Source: Mustela lutreola
Taxonomy: Eukaryota; Chordata; Mammalia; Carnivora; Mustelidae
Direction of reading: 5' to 3'
Length of the DNA stretch: 64,000 bases
Assembly (NCBI RefSeq): GCF_030435805.1
Contig: NC_081303.1
Coordinates: 72,515,910 to 72,579,909 of the forward strand
The notes below the pieces were generated by a model. That model searched no databases, was not told where the DNA came from, and saw only the letters and a program-made list of their open reading frames with translations. Positions 11,530 through 24,654 of the stretch are shown one piece after another. Position numbers and translations under genes: made by a program. How positions within the stretch are numbered: the first letter of the stretch is position 1; each line of letters begins with the position of its first letter.

Positions 11530-12224
11530 GACCTGCCCTGACTTTGTGTCTGGCCACAGGGTTTGCGAACACGGCTGCATGGAATGGATGATCTCCACAA
11601 GGTCAATGTAAAACTCTTTCTGTTTTGTCCTTTTTTAACATCGGTACATTAGAAGATTGACACAGAGGGGAAAAAAGAATACTGTAATGAGTTCATATTT
11701 ATACTTTCAACTCGCATCTAGAAGCACAGAGTTTTACTCATTTATCTCACAACAACTTCTTCTCCCCCTACAGAAAATCCTGGTTGCTGGTAGATCGATA
11801 TAGTTACATAGTCACCCATCCCCCACTCTACCCTATATCCCGCTGGACCATGCATGTAAGAGGGCTTAGGACAACCCCAACACTATCATGAGCGATACGG
11901 TCATTGAAAACAATGTAAGTTTTATCTTCTGACCGTGGGGTATATCCCTGGAAAGAAGTAAACTGTTATGCTTTAAAGTCTCTTGAAATAGTTCCTGACT
12001 TGTGGTTTGTCACCAGCTCGATAAAGGGTTCTGCGTACCGCTGTGTTTTGCTTTCAATGGGAAGGAACTGAAACTCTCGTTTGATTTATAATGCTACAAA
12101 GTGTCTATGGGGAGCAGGACACCCCAAATGGCTGGGTAAGTGATAATACTGGACATAAAATTCTGAATAAACCATTCCAGAATTCCGCAAAATGGCCCAA
12201 AGCACGCAGCCCATTGAGAAGTAC
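11530..12224. other. Intergenic sequence downstream of CD1C, nothing assigned
   Basis: No exon or repeat recognised between the SINE and the presumed CD1C poly(A) site. Confidence 0.35.
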
Positions 12225-12230
12225 TTTATT
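12225..12230 (-). terminator. Candidate poly(A) signal of CD1C
   Basis: AATAAA on the minus strand, about 1.05 kb past the CD1C stop. No earlier AATAAA or ATTAAA was found after the stop, so this is the first canonical candidate. Confidence 0.45.
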
Positions 12231-13281
12231 CAGAACTGCTGTGCCCTCATGGGCAGCAAACAGGGTGACCCAGCCCAGAACTGCTCCCGCCCTCGCCCCC
12301 CGCACAGTGATCCCAGAGGCTGAGGACCTGCAGTCTTGCTGCCACCAAAAGGGAAGACCAAATTTGGAGCTCCACAGAGGAGGCCCGAGCCCGGGGAGTT
12401 TGTAGGAAATACAGCCGTCCGTGGGAGGAATCAAAGGTCAACGCGACTGTCAAAGGTCAACGCGACTGTTGCCTACGGCTGCGATTCCAGCTGACACAGA
12501 AACTGGAGCCACCGAAGCTTCACAGACGTCAGGAAAATGGGTCCGCCGTGGTGGACTTCGAGCTCTTGCCTATTCCTGGAGGTGTGGAACGTTGCACACA
12601 TACCAAGGAGAGAGCAAAGCCGGTCACAGTTTTCTGCTTATCCGTGGCCAGACATGCAGTTTTGCACAGACAAAGGAGAAGCCAGGAAAAGATTTGTAAC
12701 CTGCATTTTTCCTTAAGAGTTAGGGAGAAAATGAAGGAGCGAAAGGAATGTGGGATTTCTGGACCAACTCCGAAACACCGGGACAAGAAGGGAAGTGTCA
12801 GCCCTTCCGATGCTACAGCCATAGGAGGGAGGAACATCAGGAAGAAAGTGTACCAGCACGACACGGACTCGAACGTGGGTTCCGTTAGTTTGGGTTTGAT
12901 TTTCACGGAGCTTGTACTACACACAGGAAATGAACCTTCGTCACGACCGTGTCCCACAGGAGCCTGCACCCTGGAAGCTAAGGGACCGCAGGCAGCGTAG
13001 AAGTGAGGTGCACCTGTAGCAGAGTTGAAGGGCTCCCCACCTGCGGCTCAGGGAACACCTTGCAGGATGGAATCCGGACGGGCCTCCAAAGAGGAGGACT
13101 ATGAAGAGATGGAGAAGACAAGGAAGACATTCCACACAGGTACAGAACAAAACTTGTTCATGTGAACAAGTGACTATAAAACAGAAACAGGGAAAAAAAT
13201 TAAATGGAGGATGGAAGGAACAGCACCATCCCTCTGTGGTCCTAGGCTCCGGGGCCCCCAGGGCAGGCATGGCGAGGCAGC

Positions 13282-16090
13282 TCACGGGATGTCTTGATAG
13301 GAGCTGTGAAAGAGAAACGGGAGCTACTGGGTGCGTTGGAGGCAGCAAGGGAGGGTGAAGGGGGGTTGGGAGACAGACCTAGGAGAGGTAGGAATGGAGT
13401 GTGAATGAAGACACAGGGAGGAGAGGAGGAAACAGAGAGGACTCACCAGCGCTTCTTAAACCACAACACGAGGGCTACCAGAAGCATGAGGGGCACTGTC
13501 ACGGCCAACAGGATCAAGTACACGGAAAGGTGCTGCTCTGTGGGGATTGCAGAGACACACCAATGTCATCCTCCACCCACTGCCATTTCTGCTCTGCCCC
13601 CTGATTTCCCCCCACATCAACATGTGCCCTGGGTACGAGCGTCGTCTTCCACCGGCCTTGTCCCTGTGCTCTCACACCCACTCATCTCTGCCTAAGTCTC
13701 TCACATCTGTACCCCTCGTGCTCCACCGGTCCGTCCCTACACTCCGGAAGTCACTCTCATGCATTCCGTCCTGATACTGCTCCCACCTCGTCTGGCATCA
13801 TGAAACTTTCCTCTGTCCTAACCTCTATGCTCAAAAACCACCTTTGCACACCTGCAGACCCCATCTTTCTCACCCCAGTGGAGGACGATGTCCTGGTTTC
13901 CCAGACTGCTGTGTCTCACTCGGCAGGACAGACCGGCCACCTCCCGGGATGCCACGTCCAGAGTCACTTGGACATACCACGTCCCATCAGCATGGGGCAG
14001 GACTTCGCCTCGCCAGGTGCCCTGCTGCTCCTGCTCACCCCGCATCCACATCACCCACACAGGCTTCGGGTAGAAGCCGGAGACGTGACACACCAGCAGC
14101 AGACGGCCGGGACCGGGAGGGCGGCCGGCGGACAGCCAGGCCTCGGGCTTCACTGGAGAAGGCATGAGAGGTATTCAGATGGGGTCTCTAACATGCAGCT
14201 TAGGGGTCTTTAGCCACATCAGTGTGCACAAGATTAGGAAACTTGTACCCAGCAACCCTATCTGTCTTGAATTCTTCCTTGTTCCAACTTTGAAAGGGAT
14301 GATAGAAAGGGGCAAGTCTCGTATGGGAAAGTCTTTGAGGAAAGGGTTGTACGAACCTTGCCTCTTGTAATCCACCTTCGCTGCATCGAAGAGACCCAAG
14401 GCAAATCGGGGGCAGGTGTGCGTGAGGAGCTTATGCACTGTTTCCCTGATGCCTTCATACTGGTTCAGGAGGTCACAGACATTCTGGGCTCTGCTGTCAC
14501 CCTCTGGAGCTGGCACCCATGACATGTCTCGGAAACTCAGGAAATGCGATCCACCATAAGCTGCATGTAAGAAGCTTTCCACAGTGTCATTGGGATGTAG
14601 CTCACAGCCAGCTCTCACCTGTACTTCAATAGGATCTGGGAAGAAGGAAGAAGGACAAACAGATGGGGGGGGGGGTGAGAGAAACAGTATAAGAACTTTA
14701 TTAAAAAGTGGAGCAAGAAGAATTTATAAGGGTGTGGGCATTGGCCAAGGATGTGTTCGGTCAGGAACAGGGAAGAGAATTGGTGGGATGGGGAAGGGGC
14801 TGTACAGGATGCATGCCAAGAATTAAGAATTTGACTCAAAGAAGTCAGGGAAATGCTAGGTGAGCTGCAGGTCAGCAGGTGAAGGTGGGGGCAGGAGCCC
14901 ATGTGAAGGAGCCGCAGGTACAGCTCTCCGGGGCACATGACATGGGCCATAATGGGGGTTGGGTTGTGGACGTAGACCTTGGAAGGTACTGAATGGAGGA
15001 ATAGACCACAGTTTAAGGCAGGAGGACAACTGTGTGTCTCTGTGTTTTACCACAGAAGGGCAACCACTGGGGAAAGATGAAAATATACAAGGAAAAAAGG
15101 AGTCAGAAGAAGCAAGAGTCCAGGACATCTTGAGGTGTCCACATATGCAATGACTCCCAAGAAGTGTATGCGTGGAGATGTTTATGGCAGGACAGGAATA
15201 CAGAACAGTGGTCCCGAAGGGCATGAGGATGTTGCCCAGAAATAGAAGAACTTTCTGAGGGCTTTCCTTCATGGACTGGATTGAACTCACATCCAAAGTG
15301 CATTTGACCGGAATATTCTTGCGTCTCCCGAGTGAATCCAATGAAGTAGACACGGAACAGCAGCTCCAAATCTATCATCTCCTCATCGCTGAAGTTGCCC
15401 TTAGACCAGCTGTGTAGGAAAACGATGGTGCCAGCCTCGCTGTCCCAGCCGTGACTCTGCATGTCACCCAGCCAACCTGAGCCCTGATGTTGTGCCCAGG
15501 ACTGGTTGGCGAAGGATGAGATCTGGATGACGCTGAACAAGACGTGCTCCTGGGTGGCTGAGGGGAGAGAAGGGTAGAGGGTCAGGTCACTGAAGGGGAC
15601 AGAGGAGGCAAGCAGGAAGGAGGAGACGGAAAGTGAGCCAGTTATGGGAGAGGGGGGGTTGGGGAGAGAGCGAGAGACAGAGGGAGCAGGAGGCAAGGAG
15701 AGAAAGAGCCGCAGAGAGAGGTGGGAGAGAGGAGGAGAGAGTCAGAGACAGAGGGAGAAGGAGCGCGCGAGAGAGAGAAAGAGGGAGAAATGGGGGAGAT
15801 GATAGAAGGAGGAAGGAGACACGCTATGACGGGGCTAGTGACGGCATTTCCCTCACCCGGTGCCCCGCACTCACCGCGTCCTTTCAGAGAGTTATTAGCC
15901 TTACCTGGAGCCCGGAGCCCTCAGGGTTGAGCACTCTGGTGACCTGAGAACTGTGACCTGCCTTGGGAGAGGCGAGCCCACCCCACCCCACCCGGACCAG
16001 GGACTGGGCAGCGGGCAGAGCTCTTACCTTCCGCGCCGCCTCCGGCCAGGAGGAGAGCAGCCAGCAGGACAAGCTCCAGAGAGGGCATGT
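13282..16090 (-). CDS. CD1C: CD1C, six exons, leader exon out of frame
   Basis: Group 1 CD1 heavy chain for lipid antigens. Exons (minus): leader 16090-16028, alpha1 15557-15291, alpha2 14635-14357, alpha3 14152-13874, transmembrane 13537-13447, tail 13303-13282. CD1C signs: alpha1 opens [21 protein letters not shown] and has [14 protein letters not shown]; alpha2 has [24 protein letters not shown] and TCPRFALGL; the membrane anchor ends VLWFKKRC and the tail is SYQDIP, with a YQDI sorting motif like the human SYQDIL end. Exons 2-6 are open with intact splice sites; the alpha2 donor is a weaker GTTCGT. The leader exon is 63 nt instead of the 61 needed for a phase 1 junction: the ATG frame reads MPSLWSLSCW, while the expected hydrophobic leader ([18 protein letters not shown]) lies in the next frame with no ATG after the upstream stop. 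So either a null or low-expression allele, another start, or a sequence error. Confidence 0.88.
15640..15815. repeat. Purine-rich (GA) tract in CD1C intron 1
   Basis: About 175 bases of almost pure G and A on the plus strand, built from gaga, gggaga and gaggag units. Such tracts can form triplex DNA; no function is shown. Confidence 0.8.
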
Positions 16091-18055
16091 CCCTTGCAGG
16101 CGATTCTCAGCAACCTCTGTTCTCAGCAGCCCTGCCCCTTGGTGTTTCTGCTCTGACTTCCTTTTTCCACCAACAAGCCGTGCCCCCCACCGACTGCTAA
16201 TTGAAACAAAAGACGATCTGCTGCTCCTTCAACCTCCAGCTTCCTACTCTGGCTCTCATTTCCCCTCCAGCTCAGACCAAAGCTGTCCTCCGGCCTGGCT
16301 GCCGGCTGCTCTCCTCGTCCTCAGCCTCCCCCCGGCCTGATTCCCTCCTCGAAGTTGTGTGTGATGCTGGAAGGTCTCTGTACCTCTCGGAGACTCGCAT
16401 CTCACTACAACAAAGCACAGGAACAGCGCGGTGTTGCCGAGCCCTGCTTGTCCTAACAGAGCAGAGTTCCAGTTTCTCCACCAGCTCTGCGTCAGTGTCC
16501 CCTCCTGCCTCCTGTCTGGTCACTCCATCGTCCTCTTGCCCTTTTCAGTATCTTCACGGCCCCCTCTTTCCCTCCACCTGTCTCCCTCCCTGAGGCTCGC
16601 TGGCTCCTTTTAAATGGGAGGACCAGGGCTCTCGGGCTCTGCCGTCTGTCCAGGCGCATGTCTAAGCCGTAGCCGGTTCTCCACTGTCCTTAGAGAGGAA
16701 AGCGCAGCCACCCCAGAGCATAAGACCATCAAAAATACAAAGCAGATGCCCTCCTCTTGAGTTCAGACCATATATTCACTCACTAGAAAGTCCCCCAGCA
16801 CATGCCGGGTACCAAGTGTCTTAGGAGGCGAGTGAACAGACCGAGATGGACGGGCGTGTTTAAACCGAGGAACGGAGCACATCATGATCATTGCCATTTC
16901 AGGGTCTAGTGTCTCAGGCGCAGGAACGATGTTCTCCAGGGAGGCCTTTTGACCTCCTGGCCACTGGGGTGTCCATAATTTGAAGTCTTGGGAGGGGGCT
17001 GACCTTGCCAGCCTCAGGATGTGGTGGACAATGTGTCCGGCGAGGGACGGGGGTGGTCAGAGGTGCAGCTTTCCAGGCGACCCATGCAAGGGGAGGTTGA
17101 GAACGCTCTCACGGACAGTAAGGACTGTGACCCGACGAAAACACATTGTCAAAGAGGAGTGGCGTCTGAGTGTTTGAAGAGACACCGAGAAGTGCCAGGG
17201 GATGTGTCAATGGTTCCGGTTCGTTAACGTGCGCCCATCTTTTAACCACCCAAGCCACACGTTATCCCAGCTCCGTTTAATAACGTCCAGAACTCACCGA
17301 GCGCAGTGAACACTGACTGAAATCTCATTTGCAGCCACTTCTCTTCCACATTTGGCAGCATCAGTAGTGAGGCTGGAAGTCGTCGTCAGCGAGCTCTTTC
17401 TATGACAACCACAGATACGGGGCGATTTCTGTGTGCCACGAACTCCTCCAAGAACCACCAACCACGATTTCAGCCGCACCCAGATCCTGCACGGCCCCCA
17501 GATCCCATCGTCCCCTGGACCTCCTTGTCAGTGGCAATCTCTGGTGTCAGGAAGCCACAGCCCACAGGATGCTGTCTGGTTGTCACGTTCCCCCGTAGGA
17601 AACACACAGCCCTCCTGCTCCCTCCTGGGGGGCAGGGGGGTTAGGGCCACAAAGGTCCAGCCGGCAGGATGTGTGGTGCTGCAGACCTAGACCCCATGCT
17701 GGCCTCGGAGCACCTGGTCTGCAGAGCTCCGACAGCCGCTGCCTGGGATGATGGCCCCAAGACAGAGGCCGTGTGCTCTGTGCCGGTGTCAGAAACCAAG
17801 CCGCTGAGATCCTCAGGCTTCCTTATGACTGCAACCCAACCGTCCATACTGGTTATATCATGGAACCTGTAGACCCAGATAACGAGCCTTCTTCCCCCTC
17901 CCGAGCTCAGAACCAAACAAGGCAGAGATACAGAGCACAAGATCGTCCATCAGATTGTCAGCTTCGCTTCTGATAAAGCCTCCAGCGACTTTCCGTGACG
18001 TGTGCAACCCAAGTGGTTCTGCTGGCAGTGAACCCCAAATGAAGCGGTCTTGTTA
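16091..18055. other. CD1C 5' flank and intergenic sequence, nothing assigned
   Basis: The first part should include the CD1C 5' UTR and promoter; no core element could be placed with confidence. The remainder has no recognised exon or young repeat. Confidence 0.4.
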
Positions 18056-18059
18056 GAAA

Positions 18060-18300
18060 CTGATTATTTGTGCCCCTCCCCCAACAAAATTCATTCACCG
18101 AAGGCCTAACCCTCCCCCAGTAGGGTTCTGTCTGAAGATGGGACCACTAAGAAGTAGCTGTGGTTACACACGACACTAATGGGGACCTCACGAGAAGAAA
18201 CAGTCTTCTCTCTGCCTCTCTCCCTGTCCCCTGGCACCAGGGGAGGTCGTGTGAGGAGATATCAAGATATGCAAACCAGGAAGAGAGAATTCCCTGGAAA
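18060..18300 (+). repeat. Possible old interspersed repeat remnant
   Basis: The stretch 'aaaattcattcaccgaaggcctaaccc' followed by 'gaagatgggacc' and 'gcaaaccaggaagagag' resembles a widespread old mammalian repeat, perhaps MaLR-like. The family is uncertain. Confidence 0.35.
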
Positions 18301-18319
18301 TCAAGTGTCTTGCACTTTA

Positions 18320-18531
18320 TTTATTTATTTATTTATTTTTTATTTAAAGATTTTATTTACTTATTTGGAAGACAGAGATCAGAAGTAGCAGAGAGGCAGG
18401 CAGAGAGAGAGAGGAGGAAGCAGGCTCCCCGCTGAGCAGAGAGCCCGATGTGGGGCTCGATCCCAGGACCCTGAGATCATGACCTGAGCCGAAGGCAGAG
18501 GCTTTAACCCACTGAGCCACCCAGGCGCTCC
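18320..18531 (-). repeat. CAN-SINE
   Basis: Reverse-oriented CAN-SINE with target-site duplication 'tgtcttgcacttta' at about 18307 and 18532. Confidence 0.93.
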
Positions 18532-19015
18532 TGTCTTGCACTTTAGTCTCAAGGACTTGGGGAAGGTGACTGTGGGATTAGGCCGGGCTAAGCTGCCAGA
18601 GTCTACACAGGCTGGAGGAGACCGGGATGACCCTGCGGGCATGGGAAGGAGGCGTGGAGATTTGGTTTACACCCCGTCTCTCTCCTGGACTCACCCGTGA
18701 TGCCATCCCCGTGATCGCCCCAGGAAAGAATACGGAGTTTGAAGGAAAGGAGAAGTATGTGGGGAAGTTCGGCCACAGGGGAATGAGGAGAGCAGGTACA
18801 GCTCAGCCCAGACGGGGCTGTGTCCAGCCAGTCACCGAGCAGAAGCTGGACACCGGCGTCCCTGGGAGCTGTGCCCTGCCTGGTCCCTGCTCCCTCACGT
18901 GCCTCTTCCCCTCTGACCTCATTCCCATCTGCTGGAGCGTGACCCCCGGCAGCCCACACGACCTTCACGTCTACTGGGCACTCTGCCTTGGTGCCAAATT
19001 AATGTAAACTTGCTC

Positions 19016-19451
19016 TGTAAGAGTGGGTCAGCGCAAGTCCAGCCATCGTAGCTTGGGCAGCCATCTCAGGCCCAAGGGCTGAACTTCCCCTACTTTACTT
19101 TAGTCCCAGGGACCCCCACCCTGCTTTGGTTCCAGAGACCCCCACCCTGCTTTAGTAACAGGAATACCTAACCCTGTAAACACTTCCAGGAAAGTACCTG
19201 ACCCTGTAACCAGCCCGGCAACAGCTCATCAGCCTACTGCAGAGAAGTCTGAAACTCCTCCTCCCTCCGCCTCTTGTAATGACCCATAAAAACCCTTGCC
19301 TTAACGAGCCTCGGGGTCCAAGTCCCTACTCTGCTGTGTCGGGTATACTTGGGCCCAAGCTTAAGCTTGTCAAATAATCCTCGCTGTGTGACTTGCATTA
19401 TCGAGAGTGTTCTCTGTCTAACTGAGGGGTGGTCTACTCTGTACCCTAACA
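19016..19451 (+). mobile_element. Solo LTR of a class I endogenous retrovirus (fossil)
   Basis: 436 bp from TGTAAGAG to CCCTAACA, flanked by a 4-bp duplication gctc at 19012-19015 and 19452-19455. It has gammaretroviral LTR style: repeated 'gacccccaccctgcttt' units in U3, a 'cccataaaaaccc' TATA-like site, then a U5-like pyrimidine-rich part. No internal region. It is a different family from the LTRs at 6.9 and 44.4 kb. The exact duplication suggests moderate age. Confidence 0.85.
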
Positions 19452-19455
19452 GCTC

Positions 19456-20937
19456 ATATCAGGCTTGTGCTTAAAATAGTTCAGCTACTTGCACAAGAAA
19501 CACTCTGGACTCCACCTGAGCGCGTCCGTCTCATACCGACGTGGGCAGAGGAGGGGGTGAGAGTGCCTGTGGGTACGCGCCGTCCCAAAAGGATGATCTG
19601 AGATGGGTGGGGCCATCTGCCATCAGAATGCAGCCAGGGGGGAGGGTCTTGGCCATCCGAGGGTGGCCAGTGCTCGGCCTCAGGCACCAGCCTTCCCCGG
19701 GCTCCTCTGCCTGCCTCAGTGGTGCCCAGAAGTCCTCGTCCGTGCCTGTCCCCCAGGTTCGCCTCCATGGGGACCTGCTGGCCCCTCGGAGAGAGCGCTC
19801 CTCAGCTCCCACTGGGAGCCCAGCTCACACGGTCTCCTTACGCCCGCTCTGCCATCCCTCCCGGCCAAACCTCAGGCTCTGCCCACTTCCCTGTTTGAGA
19901 AATCTCGCTGCCTCCCACAACCACGTGGCTTTTCCTGGGGTCCTTTCATTTCCTCATGAACACGCCTCCGCGTTGTTCTCCCCTTCCTGGCTCCCAGCGG
20001 CAGCGCTGCCTCTGTGCTCTGTCCTCCACCGGCCCGTCCTCAGCCCTGAGGGCAGGATCGACCCCACAAGGACCCCTGCAGAACGCAAGGGCGCCTCTGA
20101 GGAGAGAAGCCGATGTTCTCTAACCCAGCTTCAGCTTTAGCCTTGTCTGACCTGGCCTGGGTGCGCCTTCATTTCCATCGACAGAGGTTTATTCTCTCCC
20201 TTTCCTGGGTCTCACTACTCGCTTTCCCATCTTGTGTCCACACTGTTCTCTCGTTAGCCGGAGCCCCGGCCGCTCCTTTATCACCTCTCCCGCTCCTGCT
20301 CCTCCTCCACGCACGCAACGGCCTGCCGCCGCCCGGGCTGAGGTCTGGAAGGACCCCACGCCTCACCACTTGGCCCTTCCATTTCTGTGTGCAATTAAAT
20401 ACAGACAGCACTATATATTTTTTTTGCAGACAGAAGCCAGACATTTTTGTAAGAGCGAGGCTTACACGATCAATCTGTACAGTCCCACGCTCCCATGCAA
20501 AGCAAAGACTGACTTTATACCCTAAAATGTAGGGTTGAAATTTTAAAATGGCAATTGGCTTGCATCAATGACCATCTTCCTATTGACATCATCTGTTCAT
20601 TTTCTTTAAAAAAAAAAAAAAATCCCTTAATCCTTTGACGTGTACAAGGAATCAAGTCCATTGAACTGGGATTCTAATGTCATTCTGCTTATGGTATTAA
20701 TTTTACTAAAATATCGTGCTGAGCTACGGCTGAGGATATCCATTTAAAGGATATTTTTGAAAGTACATATTTGACTTTTATTTTATTAAAGATTCAAATT
20801 AGCCCTATCTTTAAAAAGATAGCGCATCTCCCTCTCTCCTGAAAAGACCAGAAAGAGCAATTCAGGGCTGTGGCCTTCTGTTGTATCAGGGATTCGGTGG
20901 CTAGCTTCCTCTTTTGTTTTGGATTTTTGGGGTGTGT

Positions 20938-20969
<32 letters not shown>

Positions 20970-23470
20970 GTCTTGTTATGGTCTTCACCATGCTTGGTCC
21001 TCATTCTGAAGGTCACCCCATCCTCTGAGGAGGTCGCTGGGGATCCATCCTTCGAACCCGCGTCCCGCCGGCGATCATGAGAATGGAGGAGGCTGAGCAC
21101 ACCCATCTCCCCGCATTCAGTTCCGTATCACTGAAGTGGTCCTTCCATGGTCAGACGGCAGACACACAGCCACAGCGGCTCGCAGGGGGCGTCAGGGGGC
21201 AGCCTTGATCCTGCCCAGCTCATCAATGGGACTTGACGTATTCCAGAGGAAGCAGAAAATGGATTCCGGAGACAACCAGGGTCTCAGCCGTGGAACCCCA
21301 TTTGACAATCCATCTGCCCACTTAGGCACATGGGTATACGGTTGGCGCTCGAATAAGGTAACGGGTAATCACCCTGCTCAAGGCTCAAAGACCATGGGTG
21401 CTTTTCTCCGGACACGTTATACCCAAATTAGGTCTCGTACTTGTTCCTGCCTAAAGTCACCCCTGTCATTCTCGCTGAAGCAGTGTTGGTTGTGCCCTGG
21501 GAATGGAAGGAGTCATGATTAGGCCAGCAAGTGCCTCTGTCTTAGAGTAGCCCCAAAATTTCATCTCCAGAAGAATCTCAGTACTCCCATCTGCCGTCAG
21601 CCTCCTGGGAGCAAATCTAGGATTCAAGAGACAGTCTTTGAGTCGATTTCCAAACGCCGTGAGAAATGTCCAGTTGCCAATCCCACCCATGGCTCAGCTG
21701 ATTACGTGCTACTGCCCCGCATTTAAGAGATAACGTACAATGGTGGTACATGAGGTGTGTGTTAGAGTATATAGTGTAAACGTCACTGCTGCCAAAAATC
21801 ATGACCTCGGTTCAACAGAGACAACATGCTCATTCCTGCAGAGTGTCCAATCAACCCTTGAGCTCGCCACAGCGTGGGAGCGAGGCATACCCGGCCAGAT
21901 TCTGTTGTGCTGGGCACTTTCTCTTACACGCCGGCTGACGGGATCACCTTGCTTCATTTAAGAGACTGAAGCAGACCTAGGAAACTCGTGCAGCTATTGG
22001 AACCAACTTCCCCGACAGCGTTTTCATAGCGCCACGTAGCTCCTTCCTTCTAAGAACTGACGGGAGGGATTTCTTTGTGGTCTGAGGACCAGGAAGAGCG
22101 GTACTCTTCCCAAATGATCTGCCAGTCTGCATCTTTCTAGACCCTTCTAGACCCTGTTTCCGTCACCTCGGAGCCCTCTCATAATTTACAGCCCTCATCC
22201 TGCCAGTGTTCAGAGCATCAGACGCTCGTTAACATTTATCCCATCCTTGGCCTCATCTTTCTTTACCCGCCGTGTAGTCCCTTGGATTTAATCCGTGTTA
22301 TGATTGATGGGCTCAGTCTTACACGCATGATTTTGTAAGGAATGTCAGGGACCAGCTAACAAGTCACTGTGAACCTAAGCATGGGTTTGCAAACCCCTTG
22401 ATTTGGGGGGGCTTCTAATGTCTTAGGAACAAGGACACAGAAGCTTTGCTCTAATCTCCACTGCCACCCAGAGGTAAAATACAGAAGTTTATCCCACCCT
22501 GGAGCCTCGGGTGTTCACAAAAATCCCGATGTTTTCAACCAGAGGGTTTGGATGTTGCACGTATTTTGATTCTTTGCTTAGAAATGGAAATATTTTATAT
22601 AATAGTATATATTTTTATTTTTTCCCCTGGCGCAATCCATGATCCCAACCCTGTCTCTTTATGCTACAGAACTGAATTTGAAGACATTTCCGACATTGGT
22701 TTTCCACTGCTGTGTTTTCTGTGTAGATTCAAGTGCAGGGGCTTGAACCAACCCTTCTCCTCCATCCGTGGCCCCCAGTCATCACTTGCTCTGAGCAGAC
22801 TTCCTCTGTACACCTCCTCGTGCTCCCACCCATTCCCTTCTGCTCCCCACATTCTCTCGTATGGATGCGCAGTCCTTCTGTTTCTACGTGTTCTTAGAAA
22901 ATGGGGTGCTCCAATGTATACAACTTCAGTTCCCATGAAAGGTATTATGCTGCGTGCTTCATGTACTAATACAACTCGCTGAGCACTGTTCTAAAGACCT
23001 CCCCATTGTGATCTGGGTATATACACATTTTATTTTTAAAATTCTAAATACTTCTCTCAACTTTCCACCATTAATTCTTATTCAGCTTATTATTTTTTTA
23101 TTTTTTTACTTTTATATAATTTTATTATTATGAATTAAACTGTACTCAGTTTATACTTGGTTGATCAGAAAGCCTTAGTTTTGCGAAATAAAATTCAACA
23201 GGTTTTATTTATTTATTTATTTATTTATTTTCCCCCCAAGAAGTCCATCCACTTTATACATTTTGTGGTACCAAAGCGACAATGTCCAAAACAGTGGAAC
23301 CGTCTGTGTTGGCCCTGCTCCTCCTGGACATGCCCATTCCTGCTCCCTAAGGGTGGAGAGCCCAGGACCCTTGCCTGGCAGGATCTGACTTAGCTGCAGG
23401 CCCCTGTAGCTGCAGCAGAGTGTGTGTGTGTGTAGGGAGGGTGGAAGCACAACCACCATAGGCCATTTCT
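19456..23470. other. Gene-free intergenic sequence, nothing assigned
   Basis: Contains a short (GT)n at about 20930-20950 and an A-run near 20609. Open frames up to 199 codons (19541-20140) lack any recognised motif. No CD1 exon was found. Confidence 0.4.
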
Positions 23471-23934
23471 CTCCAAGGCTCTGCAGTTTCCACTCTGGGA
23501 ACTTAGTTTAAGAAATAATTCCTCACCAATGGATCGTAAAAATATTCTGCTTTGTTCTATGCTACTAAGTTTATAATGTTGTGTTTTGCATTTATGACTT
23601 CATTCCTTTGTCAATAAGTCTTTGTTCTATTCTTTCAAAAATGACTTAGATATTTGTAGTCATTTATTCTTCTATATAATATAAAAAATACGCTTACTAT
23701 GTACCTCTAGAAATCCAACTGGAATCTTAATTAGGAATTTACTAAACTTACAGAATAATTTAAAGAGAATTATAATTTTTTATAACTACATCTATACTAC
23801 TCCAGTTAATTAGAAATATTTTAATGATCTTTAATAGTTTCTTATAACTTCACTGTAGAAGTCTTGTATATTCTTTCTTTAGCTAATTCTTAGCTATTTT
23901 ATAGATTTGTTGCTATTATAAATGATATCTAATT

Positions 23935-24320
23935 TTTTAAATTTTTTATTTTTTATAAACATATATTTTTATCCCCAGGGGTACAGGTCTGTGAATCACC
24001 AGGTTTACACACTTCACAGCACTCACCAAAGCACATACCCTCCCCAATGTCCATAATCCCACCCCCTTCTCCCAACCCCCCTCCCCCCAGCAACCCTCAG
24101 TTTGTTTTGTGAGATTAAGAGTCACTTATGGTTTGTCTCCCTCCCAATCCCATCTTGTTTCATTGATTCTTCTCCTACCCACTTAAGCCCCCATGTTGCA
24201 TCACCACTTCCTCATATCAGGGAGATCATATGATAGTTGTCTTTCTCTGCTTGACTTATTTCGCTAAGCATGATACGCTCTAGTTCCATCCATGTTGTCG
24301 CAAATGGCAAGATTTCTAAA
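23935..24320 (-). repeat. L1 3' end nested in older L1
   Basis: Carnivore L1 3' UTR in reverse: 'ggggtacaggtctgtgaatcaccaggtttacacacttc', then 'ccctcagtttgttttgtgag', then 'ttagttccatccatgttgt'-like ORF2 end. The host text 'aaatg(g/a)tatctaatttt' appears on both sides, consistent with a target-site duplication. Confidence 0.8.
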
Positions 24321-24654
24321 TGGTATCTAATTTTATCTTACTTGTTCTTGTTTCTTGCATAAAAAAGTGCTGTTGATTGTTTTCAATGTAAGACATTTAT
24401 TTCAAAATGAAATTTTGTATATATATGCATACATGCATGCATAAATATACACATAAAAACCTTTAGTTCTAGCCTTTAGTTAATATCTTAGTGGTATAAT
24501 TACAAGTATTTTTAATTTCTTCTGTATATTTTATATTTTTTATGCTTTCTACAATAAAATATATTGTTGTTGTTGTTGTTTTTAACAGCACTTGGTGTTT
24601 AGGGTCAGTCTTTTTTTTAATATTTATTTTGTGCCTAAAGAACTTGTTATGCTT

